Part shown: positions 50,375 through 58,817 of the stretch, piece after piece
Layout of the letters: every line of letters starts with the position of its first letter
Numbering within the stretch: the first letter of the stretch is position 1
The notes under the pieces: model-generated
The model's input: only the letters and a program-made list of their open reading frames with translations
Databases searched by the model: none
Told to the model about the DNA's origin: nothing
Program-made: the position numbers and the translations under genes
Source: Janthinobacterium sp051380875
Lineage (GTDB): Bacteria > Pseudomonadota > Gammaproteobacteria > Burkholderiales > Burkholderiaceae_D
Assembly (NCBI RefSeq): GCF_051380875.1
Contig: NZ_JBNYXW010000003.1
Span: 270,862-334,861, forward strand
Direction of reading: 5' to 3'
DNA length: 64,000 bases

Positions 50375-50818
50375 CTATTCGGGAAAACTGCCGTCGAGAT
50401 AAAACCAGCGCATGCCACCAACACCGGCTTCGCGCACGAAGCGGCTCACTTCATGCAGGCGGTGCGCGCGGCCGTTGACCTTGTAGCGGGCCACGAATTC
50501 CACGCTGTCGCGGTTCATCTCTTCGGCTTGATTGGCAGATTCTGCTTTACGTTGACGTAAACGTAAAGCAGATTTTACCTCAAGTCCCAGCCAGTGGACT
50601 TTTTCTTCTTCGGCAAATAAAGCGTCGGCGGGACAGGTGCTGGCATGCCAGGTGGCGCGCAGGTACGCTTCATCGCGCATGGTGAAGGCCGTGTAGCGCG
50701 AGCGCATCAGTGTTTCGGCCGTCGGCGGCAGGGCCGCGCCCGTGATATACGGGCCGCAGCAGCTGGCGTAGGCCGCGCCGCCACAGGGGCAGGCAGGCGA
50801 TTTGGAGGGTGTGGGCAT
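50375..50818 (-). CDS. ychJ: YchJ-family protein with N-terminal SEC-C metal-binding motif
   Basis: 147 residues from the ATG at 50818. The N-terminus CPCGG-x6-CCGPYI is the SEC-C-type zinc site. 'LMRSRYTAFTM' and VEFVARYKVNGRAHRLHE are the YchJ core. The function is unknown. Between GLEV and VEFVARY it has about ten residues more than I expect for the family; this segment is encoded by the double palindrome at 50541-50572. It lies 40 bp upstream of liuB. Confidence 0.87.
   Translation of the reverse strand: MPTPSKSPACPCGGAAYASCCGPYITGAALPPTAETLMRSRYTAFTMRDEAYLRATWHASTCPADALFAEEEKVHWLGLEVKSALRLRQRKAESANQAEEMNRDSVEFVARYKVNGRAHRLHEVSRFVREAGVGGMRWFYLDGSFPE
50541..50572 (-). promoter_or_regulatory. 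Overlapping palindromes inside ychJ, probable LiuR-type operator for the liu/bio operon
   Basis: TCTGCTTTACGTT (50541-50553) and AACGTAAAGCAGA (50560-50572) form a 13-bp perfect inverted repeat. Within it, TTTACGTTGACGTAAA (50546-50561) is a 7-2-7 palindrome, and a second offset copy TTGACGTAAACGTAAA starts at 50552. On the minus strand TTTACG and CAGAAT, 17 bp apart, could be a promoter. The likeness to MerR-family LiuR sites is from memory. Confidence 0.6.
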
Positions 50819-50892
50819 GCGCTGGCAGACGTGGGAATAGGAAAGTTCCGCAATTATCCGCCATAACGGCGGCGCCGGGCGCCGCTTGCCGT

Positions 50893-52140
50893 CTATCTTT
50901 TGGGACTGAGGAAGTCCAGCGCGAACGGTGGCGTTTTGTTCTGCATCAAGTCTGCCAGGATGCGCGCCGTGCCGGCGGCAAAGGTAAAGCCTAGCGGGCC
51001 GTGGCCCACGTTCAGCCACAAGTTCGCATATTTGCTGGCGCCCACCAGCGGCGCGCTGTTCGGCGTGGCGGGGCGCAAGCCGGCCCAGGCCGTGGCCTGG
51101 TCGTAATCGGCGCCGTGCGGCATGGCTTCGCGTGCCAGCCGCGTCAGGCCGGCGATGCGGCCCCAGTCGATACTGTTGTTGGCGCCCACCATGTCGACCA
51201 TGGCGGCCACGCGCAGATTGCCTTTGATGCGCGCATACAGCACCTTGCGCTCGAAATCGGTGATGCTGATCTCGGGCGCCCGGTCCTGCGCGCGGATGGG
51301 CGCCGTCAGGCTGTAGCCCTTCAATGGATACAGGGGCAGGTAAATATTCGCCGTGGCGGCCAGGTCGCGGCTCTGGATGCCCGCCGCCAGCACGTAATGA
51401 TCCGCTTGCAGCAGGCCCAGGCTGGTGTCGATGCCGGTGATCTTGCCACCGTGCGTGACGAGGCGGCGCGCTTCGCCCTTTAACAAGAGCGAGAAATTCG
51501 GGTGTTGCAGTAGCTGCGCTTCCAGGGCCAGGCAAAAAGCATGGCAATCGGCCACCGCTTCACCTTCGGTAAAGATGCCGCCCGCCAATGAGCCCTGCAA
51601 GGCGGCCAGCGCCGGTTCGCGCTGCACCGCTTCCGTTGGCGACAGCACGACGCGCGCCTCTTCCGATTCCGGGCGGGCCACGGCCCGTTGAAAAATGGCG
51701 GGCGAACGGTAGACGATGAGCTTACCCGCATCGCGCCGCGCATACGCTTCAGGAGCGATGCTCAATTCCAGTTGCGCCATGCCGGCGCGGCTCCATTCGC
51801 CCAGTTCCAGCAGCTTGGCCGTGGTGCGGGCATTGCTGGCGCTGTTGCAATTGCGCAAGAAACTGGCCATCCAGCGCCATTGGCGCCAGTCAGCCTCGGG
51901 ACGGAAGCGTAGCGGGCCGTCTTTCTGCAGCAGCCATTGCAGGGCTTTCAACGGTACGCCGGTGTCCGCCAGGGGCGCCACATAGCGATAGCTGAGCTGG
52001 CCGCCGTTGCGGTAGCTGGCGGCAATCGCCACCTGTTCGTTGCGTTCCAGTAGGGTGACCTTGTAGCCGGCCTCGGCCAGCCACCAGGCCGAAGTCAGAC
52101 CGACGACGCCGCCACCGATGATGATGACTTGTTGTTGCAT
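50893..52140 (-). CDS. dadA: D-amino acid dehydrogenase (FAD-dependent, DadA-like)
   Basis: 415 residues from the ATG at 52140. The FAD-binding motif VIIIGGGVVGLTSAWWLAEAG is at about residues 5-25. The C-terminal 'GLRPATPNSAPLVG' and WLNVGHGPLGFTFAAG are typical of the DadA/DAO family. It oxidises D-amino acids such as D-alanine to keto acids and feeds electrons to the respiratory chain. No alanine racemase gene adjoins. Lying next to a murein catabolism cluster, it could consume D-alanine freed by the dipeptidase; this is inference. Confidence 0.9.
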   Translation of the reverse strand: MQQQVIIIGGGVVGLTSAWWLAEAGYKVTLLERNEQVAIAASYRNGGQLSYRYVAPLADTGVPLKALQWLLQKDGPLRFRPEADWRQWRWMASFLRNCNSASNARTTAKLLELGEWSRAGMAQLELSIAPEAYARRDAGKLIVYRSPAIFQRAVARPESEEARVVLSPTEAVQREPALAALQGSLAGGIFTEGEAVADCHAFCLALEAQLLQHPNFSLLLKGEARRLVTHGGKITGIDTSLGLLQADHYVLAAGIQSRDLAATANIYLPLYPLKGYSLTAPIRAQDRAPEISITDFERKVLYARIKGNLRVAAMVDMVGANNSIDWGRIAGLTRLAREAMPHGADYDQATAWAGLRPATPNSAPLVGASKYANLWLNVGHGPLGFTFAAGTARILADLMQNKTPPFALDFLSPKR

Positions 52141-52269
52141 GTTGCCTCGCTGCGTTGCGCTCCCATGGTGCGGGAGCATTCGGGAAGAGCTTAGAGGCTG
52201 GCCGTGAACGGAGCCAATGAAACATCATGGTGCAGCCATAACTTTCAGGAATGCACTATGTTGGTGCAA

Positions 52270-53613
52270 TTATTGAATGTTGGCAATCACACCACGATAC
52301 AGCGCCGTGAGTATCAATTCCTCGGAGCGTGCCATGGCGGAATAGCTGCCCGGGTAGCGCTCGGGATCGCTGCCCGTGCCACCCACCAGGGCCACCATGC
52401 CATGCTTGTTCTTAAAATCGAGCACGAAGGCGGACACCAGGCCATACGCCTCGCCCAAGTGGCCTACTGCCTGGAAGCTGGCGCCCTCGACCAGGCGGTT
52501 GCCTTGCCCCGCCACCGTATCAAACTGCTGGTTGCCCAGGCCCCATGCGCGGAACAGGCCCCGCTCGCTATCGCCATTGCTGCCATCGGGCGCCAGCTGC
52601 CATTGCCGGCCAAACATCAGCGCGATGCTGGCCGGCTGCAAGATCTGTTTTCCCTGGTAGCGCCCGCTATCGAGCAGCATCTGCATGACCGTGCCCAGGC
52701 CGGCGGCCGAGATGCGCAAGCCGCCCGTGGGGCTGAAGACGGTGGCATTGTTGCCGATCACGTAGCGATCGAGGCCAGCCGGTGCGGCGGGTGCGCGGGC
52801 ATGGAAATCGTCCACTTGCGCGATCCACGGTCCTTGCGGCTGCCACACTTCCGTGTCGAGCGTGCGCTTGCGGTACAGCGTGGCCGTATTTGCCACCTCG
52901 TCGGCCGAAAAGGCTGCCGGGTTGTAGCCGCCGCGCAGCCCCATGGGATCGAGCAGCAAACGCTGCATCAGCAAGTCGAAGCGCTCGCCCGTGACTTTTT
53001 CCATCACCGTGCCGATCACGCCCCAGTTCAGGTTGGCATACGTAAAGTAATGACCGGGGGTCTTGGCGCGGTCCCACATGGCATCGCCACCGGCCGTAAA
53101 CACGTCGCGCAAGCTGCGCTCGGGGCCCCAGGAGTAGCCGCCCGCATCGCGCAGCGAGGAAGTATGGCTGAGCAAGCTGCGCAAGGTCACGGCTTGCTGG
53201 GGAAAGTGCGGGTTACGCAGTGAAAATCCCAGGTAAATGCCGACATCCTGGTCCAGGCTCAGCTTGCCCTGTTCCAGCAAGCGCATCAGGCCCAGGGTGG
53301 TCATCATCTTGGAAATCGAAGCGATGCGGAACAAGGTGGCTGGTGTCACCGGCAAGCTGTCTGCCGGCGTGGCGCCCAGATGGCGGTAGCCAAATTGTTT
53401 CTGATACGACACTTTTCCCTGGCGTATGGCCAGCACGGACAGGCTGGCCAGCGGGTGGGCGGCATCGTCAACGATGGCCGACAGGGCCGCATCGAGCGCG
53501 CGCTGCTTCTCTGGCACGCTGGTGCTGGCGCTGCTGCCCGGCGCTGCGGCCATGGCTGGCCAGATACCGCCCAGCAGCAGCAAACCGAATAAACCCGTCA
53601 TTGTCTTTTTCAT
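52270..53613 (-). CDS. Serine hydrolase of the class C beta-lactamase/esterase family
   Basis: 447 residues from the ATG at 53613. A signal peptide ends near AMA-AAP (about residue 22). The active-site motif SISK (S-x-x-K) is in LFRIASISKMMTT, and the Y-x-N motif is YANLNWG. A C-terminal 'LVGGTGSDP' stretch occupies the place of the third motif. The family includes D-amino-acid carboxypeptidases, esterases and AmpC-like beta-lactamases. Substrate preference cannot be told; the murein genes next door suggest peptidoglycan peptides. Confidence 0.85.
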   Translation of the reverse strand: MKKTMTGLFGLLLLGGIWPAMAAAPGSSASTSVPEKQRALDAALSAIVDDAAHPLASLSVLAIRQGKVSYQKQFGYRHLGATPADSLPVTPATLFRIASISKMMTTLGLMRLLEQGKLSLDQDVGIYLGFSLRNPHFPQQAVTLRSLLSHTSSLRDAGGYSWGPERSLRDVFTAGGDAMWDRAKTPGHYFTYANLNWGVIGTVMEKVTGERFDLLMQRLLLDPMGLRGGYNPAAFSADEVANTATLYRKRTLDTEVWQPQGPWIAQVDDFHARAPAAPAGLDRYVIGNNATVFSPTGGLRISAAGLGTVMQMLLDSGRYQGKQILQPASIALMFGRQWQLAPDGSNGDSERGLFRAWGLGNQQFDTVAGQGNRLVEGASFQAVGHLGEAYGLVSAFVLDFKNKHGMVALVGGTGSDPERYPGSYSAMARSEELILTALYRGVIANIQ

Positions 53614-53692
53614 CTGTTTTCTGGCCCGTGTGGATGCGTTGCCAGCATAGGGTGGGAAAGTTTCCAAGGCTAATGAAAATTGCTTATTTATC

Positions 53693-53745
53693 TATAATGC
53701 CTGGTTATACGTACGGTAAAACATCGTTTTTTTAAGCGTATAACC
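53693..53745 (+). promoter_or_regulatory. Promoter and inverted-repeat operator in front of the GntR/murQ genes
   Basis: A consensus -10 TATAAT lies at 53693-53698. Just downstream, GGTTATACG (53703-53711) and CGTATAACC (53737-53745) form a 9-bp perfect inverted repeat 25 bp apart, overlapping the expected start point. It is a good candidate for autoregulation by the GntR protein. No clear -35 is seen. Confidence 0.45.
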
Positions 53746-53835
53746 GTTATTTATGCCTAATTTCCATTTATTCATGGGTGGATGGGATACGCGCAAGCGC
53801 CATCGCTATTACACTAGGCAGACAAGGAGAACTGT

Positions 53836-54576
53836 ATGAGCCAGACCAGCGTAGCACTCAAGGTCGATTTGAATGACAATTCGCCTTTATATATGCAGAT
53901 CGCCCGCAAGCTGAGCGATGACGTACGCAACGGCCGCTACCAGGTGGACCAGGCACTGCCCTCTGAGCGTAGCCTGTCCGAACTGCTCGACGTATCGCGC
54001 GTGACGGCGCGCAAGGCCATCGATCAACTGGTCGAGCAAGGCCTCGTCGTGCGCCGCCGCGGTTCGGGCAACTATATTGCCCCGCGCATCGAGCAGCCGC
54101 TGTCGAACCTGTCCAGCTTTTCCGAACAACTGCAGCAACGCGGCTACCGTCCCGGTTCGCGCTGGCTCAAGCGCGATGTCGTCATCGCCAGCAGCGATGA
54201 ACAGCTGAGCCTGGGCCTGGCGCAGAATACGAAAGTGGCGCGCCTGGAGCGCTTGCGCCTGGCCGACGATGTGGTAATGGCGTATGAAGTGAGCGTGCTG
54301 CCGTTCAGCGTGGTGCCGGACCCGGGCGCCGTGGGCGACTCGCTGTATACATACTTGAGTAGCATCAGGAAAGCTCCCGTGCGCGCCTTGCAGCATATCC
54401 GCGCCATGAATGCGACGGACGTGCTGGCCAAGCAACTGGGCATCCCCGATGGCCAGGCCGTGCTGTTCATCACGCGCATCGCCTACCTGGAGTCGGGCGA
54501 AGCGGTGGAACTGACGCATTCGTATTGCCGCAGCGACCATTACGATTTCGTCGCCGAGATGCGCCGCGCCCCGTAA
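53836..54576 (+). CDS. GntR-family regulator, HutC/NagR (UTRA) subfamily
   Basis: 246 residues. The winged helix-turn-helix (about 15-80) contains PLYMQIARKLSDDVRNGRY and 'SERSLSELLDVSRVTARKAIDQLVEQGLV'. The C-terminal UTRA effector domain (about 95-240) ends with EAVELTHSYCRSDHYDF, as in amino-sugar regulators such as NagR. It probably senses an amino-sugar phosphate (GlcNAc-6-P or MurNAc-6-P) and controls the murQ-ampG genes that follow. The effector is inference from family and neighbours. A weak hairpin (54586-54605) follows the stop. Confidence 0.9.
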   Translation: MSQTSVALKVDLNDNSPLYMQIARKLSDDVRNGRYQVDQALPSERSLSELLDVSRVTARKAIDQLVEQGLVVRRRGSGNYIAPRIEQPLSNLSSFSEQLQQRGYRPGSRWLKRDVVIASSDEQLSLGLAQNTKVARLERLRLADDVVMAYEVSVLPFSVVPDPGAVGDSLYTYLSSIRKAPVRALQHIRAMNATDVLAKQLGIPDGQAVLFITRIAYLESGEAVELTHSYCRSDHYDFVAEMRRAP

Positions 54577-54612
54577 CGACGCGGCCTGAGCTGGTAACGG
54601 CTCAGTTTCGTC

Positions 54613-54635
54613 TTATCCATAATTCTTACCCATAA
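54613..54635. repeat. Direct repeat upstream of murQ
   Basis: TTATCCATAA (54613-54622) and TTACCCATAA (54626-54635) match at 9 of 10 positions, 13 bp apart, between the GntR gene and murQ. This may be a regulator site. Confidence 0.35.
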
Positions 54636-54724
54636 GCTCCTGTTATGCCCGCACGCCAAGCTTTCATGGCTGCTTGCTCCCATCGGTATTAAACTGGTTT
54701 CATCTTCAACCATGTTCGGAAATC

Positions 54725-55606
54725 ATGTTGAAAACTGAAACCCCGAGCCGGCGGCATCCGGATCTGGATCTGTATCCGGTCGAGCAACTGGTGGCGGTGC
54801 TGGTCGATGACCAGTTCTGGGCCGTCGAAGCCGTGCGCCTGGCGTCGCCGCAGATCGCGGCGGCCATCACGGCCGCCCTGCCCCGCATCGCTGGCGGCGG
54901 GCGTTTGCTGTATGTGGGCGCGGGAACCTCGGGCCGCCTGGGCGTGCTCGACAGCGTTGAACTCAATCCCACGTTTTCCTGGCCGCCCGAGCGTGCCGTG
55001 GCCATCCTGGCTGGCGGCGCGGGCGCCATGTTCGTGGCCGTCGAAGGCGCGGAAGATGACCTGCCGCAAGGCGAGAGCGATTTATTGGCCCTGCAGCCGC
55101 AAGCAAACGACGTGGTGATCCTGCTGGCCGCGTCCGGCGCCACGCCGTATGTGCTGGGCGCCCTGCTGGCCGCGCGTAAGGCGGGCGCCTTGACCATCGG
55201 CATCGCCAACAACGTGGACGCGCCCGTGGCGAACGAGGCGCAATGCGGCATCGTGCTCGACACGGGCATGGAAGTCATTTCCGGCAGCACGCGTTTGAAG
55301 GCGGGCACGGCGCAAAAAATCACCTTGAACACGATTTCCAGTGCCTTGATGGTCGGTTTGCATAAAACGTACGGAAACTTGATGGTAGACTTGAAGCCGA
55401 CCAACGCCAAGCTGATCTGGCGGGCGGTGCGTCTGACCATGCATGCCACCGGCGCTGACGAGGTGCAGGCCAGGGCCGTGCTGGAGCAATGCCAATATCA
55501 CGTCAAGGTGGCGATTGTTGCCTTGGTAAAAAAAATCACTACAAACCAGGCACAGGCATTGTTGGCCGGCGCGGACGGCAGTGTGCGGGCGGCACTGGCG
55601 GCGTGA
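54725..55606 (+). CDS. murQ: N-acetylmuramic acid 6-phosphate etherase MurQ
   Basis: 293 residues from the ATG at 54725. The SIS domain shows YVGAGTSGRLGVLDSVELNPTF (partly conserved catalytic Glu) and 'GTAQKITLNTISSALMVGL' with 'KTYGNLMVDLKPTN' near the end. It cleaves the lactyl ether of MurNAc-6-P to give GlcNAc-6-P and D-lactate, the key step of muramic acid use. A kinase able to make its substrate lies four genes downstream. Confidence 0.95.
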   Translation: MLKTETPSRRHPDLDLYPVEQLVAVLVDDQFWAVEAVRLASPQIAAAITAALPRIAGGGRLLYVGAGTSGRLGVLDSVELNPTFSWPPERAVAILAGGAGAMFVAVEGAEDDLPQGESDLLALQPQANDVVILLAASGATPYVLGALLAARKAGALTIGIANNVDAPVANEAQCGIVLDTGMEVISGSTRLKAGTAQKITLNTISSALMVGLHKTYGNLMVDLKPTNAKLIWRAVRLTMHATGADEVQARAVLEQCQYHVKVAIVALVKKITTNQAQALLAGADGSVRAALAA

Positions 55607-55651
55607 TCCGATGGCGCGGCATTCTTCTGTCTGGGAGACAACGAAGGATGT

Positions 55652-56950
55652 ATGGAGCTTGTGAAACAAACCGCCCCTGCGCGCGCGAAAAACCCATGGC
55701 TGTGGATCCCTTCCCTGTATTTCGGCCAGGGCATTCCCTACGTCGTGGTCATGACGCTGTCCGTGATCATGTACAAGAATTACGGCTTTTCGAACACCGA
55801 TATCGCCCTCTACACGAGCTGGCTGTACTTGCCATGGGTCATTAAGCCGCTGTGGTCGCCCTTCATCGACATGTACCGCACCAAGCGTTTCTGGATCGTC
55901 GGCCTGCAACTGGTGATCGGCGCCGCGCTGGCGCTGGTGGCCCTGACGACCTCGCTACCCCATTTCTTCCAGCTCAGCCTGGCCATCTTCTGGCTGATGG
56001 CATTTAGTTCCGCCACGCATGATATTGCCGCCGACGGCTTTTATATGCTGGGCCTGGAAGAGCACCAGCAGGCAGCCTTTGTCGGCGTGCGCAGCACGTT
56101 TTACCGCCTGGCCATGATCGCCGGCCAGGGCGGCCTGGTGTACCTGGCCGGCTACCTGACGCACGCCACGGGTAATGTGCAGCTGGCCTGGTCTGTCGTG
56201 TTTGCCATCCTGGCAGGCCTGTTCATCGCCCTCTTCCTGTACCACTATTTTGTCTTGCCGACACCATTGGATGACCGGTCCAGCATCCAGGAAGCGGGTA
56301 TTTCTCCGTTGCAGGAATTCGTCGCCACCTTTGCCGCCTTCTTTAAAAAGAAGGACATTTTCGTCATTCTGGGTTTTTTGCTGCTGTTCCGCCTGGGCGA
56401 AGCGCAATTGCTCAAATTGGCCGCGCCCTTCCTGCTCGACCCCGTCGCCAAGGGCGGCCTGGGCTTGACGACAGAGCAGGTGGGCCTGGTCTATGGCACC
56501 ATCGGCGTGATCGCCCTGACCCTGGGTGGCTTGCTGGGCGGATTCATCATTTCCCGCTTCGGCTTGAAACGCTGCCTGTGGATCATGGTGCTGTCCGTGC
56601 ATTTGCCCGACCTGGTGTTCGTCTACCTGGCCACCGCCATGCCCAGCAATATCTATCTGATCGCCGGGGGTATTGCGTTGGAGCAATTTGGCTATGGCTT
56701 CGGCTTCGCTTCGTATATGTTGTACATGATCATGGTCTCCGATGGCGCGCATAAAACGGCGCATTACGCCATTTGCACGGGTTTCATGGCCCTGGGCATG
56801 ATGCTGCCGGGCATGGCCAGCGGCTGGATCCAGCAAATGCTGGGCTACCAGCATTTCTTCATCTGGGTCTGCATCGCCACCATTCCCGCCTTCATCCTGG
56901 CCGCGCTGGTGAAAATCGACCCGGAATTCGGCAAGAAGGCGCTACCCTGA
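55652..56950 (+). CDS. ampG: AmpG-like MFS permease for muropeptides
   Basis: 432 residues with about 12 transmembrane helices. The N-terminus IPSLYFGQGIPYVVVMTLSV and 'YTSWLYLPWVIKPLWSPFID' are typical of the AmpG group. AmpG imports GlcNAc-anhydroMurNAc (peptides) during murein recycling. Placement after murQ (46 bp) supports import of murein fragments. Some relatives carry other solutes, so the exact substrate is inferred. Confidence 0.85.
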   Translation: MELVKQTAPARAKNPWLWIPSLYFGQGIPYVVVMTLSVIMYKNYGFSNTDIALYTSWLYLPWVIKPLWSPFIDMYRTKRFWIVGLQLVIGAALALVALTTSLPHFFQLSLAIFWLMAFSSATHDIAADGFYMLGLEEHQQAAFVGVRSTFYRLAMIAGQGGLVYLAGYLTHATGNVQLAWSVVFAILAGLFIALFLYHYFVLPTPLDDRSSIQEAGISPLQEFVATFAAFFKKKDIFVILGFLLLFRLGEAQLLKLAAPFLLDPVAKGGLGLTTEQVGLVYGTIGVIALTLGGLLGGFIISRFGLKRCLWIMVLSVHLPDLVFVYLATAMPSNIYLIAGGIALEQFGYGFGFASYMLYMIMVSDGAHKTAHYAICTGFMALGMMLPGMASGWIQQMLGYQHFFIWVCIATIPAFILAALVKIDPEFGKKALP

Positions 56951-56969
56951 TTCTTTGACACTGTTCAAT

Positions 56970-56998
56970 TGTGCGCCCGCAAGGAAGGCGGGTGCACA
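56970..56998. repeat. 11-bp hairpin between ampG and the DigH-like gene
   Basis: TGTGCGCCCGC and GCGGGTGCACA pair with one G-U around a 7-nt loop. No T-run follows, so it is not a classical terminator; it may modulate read-through. Confidence 0.4.
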
Positions 56999-57049
56999 GT
57001 AAAATACCCGCACCGATAGACCTGCGCTCCACCACTGCAAGGAATTGTT

Positions 57050-58723
57050 TTGTTGTCTACTTTAAAAAAACGCCTGGGCGCCACCGCCGGCGTGCTCGCT
57101 GCGCTGGCTACCGCCACATTGCTCAGCAGCTGCACCAGCACCAAAATGCCATCCGCAGTGACGCCGGGCGAAACGAGCCTGCCTGCCGTGCCGCCCGTAC
57201 AGCACATCACGGGTGAAGTGCCGCCGCCGGCGCCGCGCGAATTTCGCGCCGCCTGGGTCTCGACGGTGGCCAATATCGACTGGCCCAGCCGCAATAACTT
57301 GCCGGTGGCCAAGCAGCAAGCCGAGGCCATCGCCATCCTCGACCGCGCCAAGTCCTTGAATCTGAACGCGATCGTGCTGCAGGTGCGGCCCAGCGCCGAC
57401 ACCATCTACCCCTCGCAGCTGGAGCCATGGTCGGAATACCTGACCGGCAAGCAAGGCCAGCCGCCATTGCCGCTGTATGACCCGCTGGCCTTCTGGGTAG
57501 CCCAGGCACATGCGCGGGGCCTGGAATTGCACGCCTGGTTCAACCCTTACCGGGCGCGCCACGCCACGGCCAAGTCGCCGCTGGCGCGCGACAGTTTCGC
57601 CTCCACCAACCCGGCGTCCGTCAAGCAATACGGGCGCTACCTGTGGATGGACCCGGGCGATGCGGCCGCCTCAAAGCACACGACGGACGTGGTGCTCGAC
57701 GTGGTGCGCCGCTACGATATTGACGGCGTGCACATCGATGACTACTTTTATCCGTATCCGATCGACGTGCCTGGCGCCGGGACCGGGGCCGGTGCCGGTG
57801 CCGAGACCGCCGCGCTGGACGCCGGCAATGGCGGCGCCAGGCGCGAACTGCCGTTTCCCGATGAGCCTTCCTGGCAGCAATATCTGCTGGCCGGCGGCCA
57901 ACTGGACCGCCCTTCCTGGCGCCGCCAGAACGTCAACCAGCTGATCGAAGCCTTGTATACTGGCATCCACCGCGAAAAGAGCTGGGTGCGTTTCGGCATC
58001 AGTCCGTTTGGCATCGGCCGTCCCGATCGCCGCCCTGCCGGCATCGTCGGTTTCAGCCAATACGATAAACTGTATGCGGATGCGGAACTGTGGCTGGCCA
58101 AGGGCTGGCTCGACTACCTGTCGCCGCAGTTGTACTGGCCGGTGGCGCAGGCACCGCAGGCGTTTGGCGTGCTGCTCGACTACTGGCTGGCGCAAAATCC
58201 CTATGGCCGCCATGTGTGGCCGGGCCTGTACACGAGCCGCATCGACAATTCCGCCAAATCCTTCACGCCGCAAGAGATCATCAAGCAGATCGAAGTGACG
58301 CGCACGCGCCCCGGCGCGAATGGACAAGTGCATTTCAGCATGGCGCCCCTGATGCAGAACCGCAAGGGTGTTAGCGAGCAACTCAAAGCCACCGTGTATC
58401 AAAGCCCTGCCTTGATTCCCGCCACGCCGTGGCTGGGCACGCAAGCGCCCGGCACGCCGGCGTTGGCCGTGCGCCGCGATTCCACCAGCCTGAATGTGAA
58501 ACTGACGGCGGGCGGCGGCAAACCCGTGGCCCAATATGCGCTCTGGGCGCGCTATGGCGAAGACTGGCGCTTTAGCGTCGTTTCCGGTTTGCAAGGAGAA
58601 CTGACCCTGGTCGACGATGTCAGCGGTAAAGTCAACGCGGTGGTGGTCAGCGCCGTGGACCGCCTGGGCAATGAAAGCGCGCGCGTCACCTTGCGCGCTC
58701 CATTTGCCGCCGCCGCCAGGTAA
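57050..58723 (+). CDS. DigH-like GHL10-family glycosidase lipoprotein
   Basis: 557 residues. The start is a TTG at 57050 with AGGAA 5 bp upstream; a second TTG follows at once. A lipoprotein signal ends in LLSSC. The GHL10 (DUF187/YngK) barrel starts EFRAAWVSTVANIDWPS, then has 'QVRPSADTIYPSQLEPWSEYLTG', HAWFNPYRARH and the acidic pair in DGVHIDDYFYPYP. A Gly/Ala insert (about residues 242-262, coded by GGTGCC-like repeats) follows. E. coli DigH of this family cleaves denuded murein glycans at the division site. Here it sits with murein amidase and recycling genes. Confidence 0.8.
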   Translation: MLSTLKKRLGATAGVLAALATATLLSSCTSTKMPSAVTPGETSLPAVPPVQHITGEVPPPAPREFRAAWVSTVANIDWPSRNNLPVAKQQAEAIAILDRAKSLNLNAIVLQVRPSADTIYPSQLEPWSEYLTGKQGQPPLPLYDPLAFWVAQAHARGLELHAWFNPYRARHATAKSPLARDSFASTNPASVKQYGRYLWMDPGDAAASKHTTDVVLDVVRRYDIDGVHIDDYFYPYPIDVPGAGTGAGAGAETAALDAGNGGARRELPFPDEPSWQQYLLAGGQLDRPSWRRQNVNQLIEALYTGIHREKSWVRFGISPFGIGRPDRRPAGIVGFSQYDKLYADAELWLAKGWLDYLSPQLYWPVAQAPQAFGVLLDYWLAQNPYGRHVWPGLYTSRIDNSAKSFTPQEIIKQIEVTRTRPGANGQVHFSMAPLMQNRKGVSEQLKATVYQSPALIPATPWLGTQAPGTPALAVRRDSTSLNVKLTAGGGKPVAQYALWARYGEDWRFSVVSGLQGELTLVDDVSGKVNAVVVSAVDRLGNESARVTLRAPFAAAAR

Positions 58724-58753
58724 TTTTTCAGCCTTCACCGGCGGTCTATAACC

Positions 58754-58790
58754 TGCAGGCATGAAACATGCGCAAGCTTTCATGCCTGCA
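58754..58790. repeat. 13-bp inverted repeat upstream of the amino-sugar kinase
   Basis: TGCAGGCATGAAA (58754-58766) and TTTCATGCCTGCA (58778-58790) flank an 11-nt centre, 27 bp before the kinase start and just after a -10-like TATAAC (58746-58751). Operator or mRNA hairpin. Confidence 0.55.
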
Positions 58791-58817
58791 AGCCCCGCTT
58801 GGCTTTACACTTATGCC

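Noticed and set aside
51026..51547. Longer reading frame joining ychJ to sequence inside dadA
   Set aside because: The upstream part is only a shifted frame of dadA; ychJ has its own ATG at 50818 and the SEC-C motif begins there.
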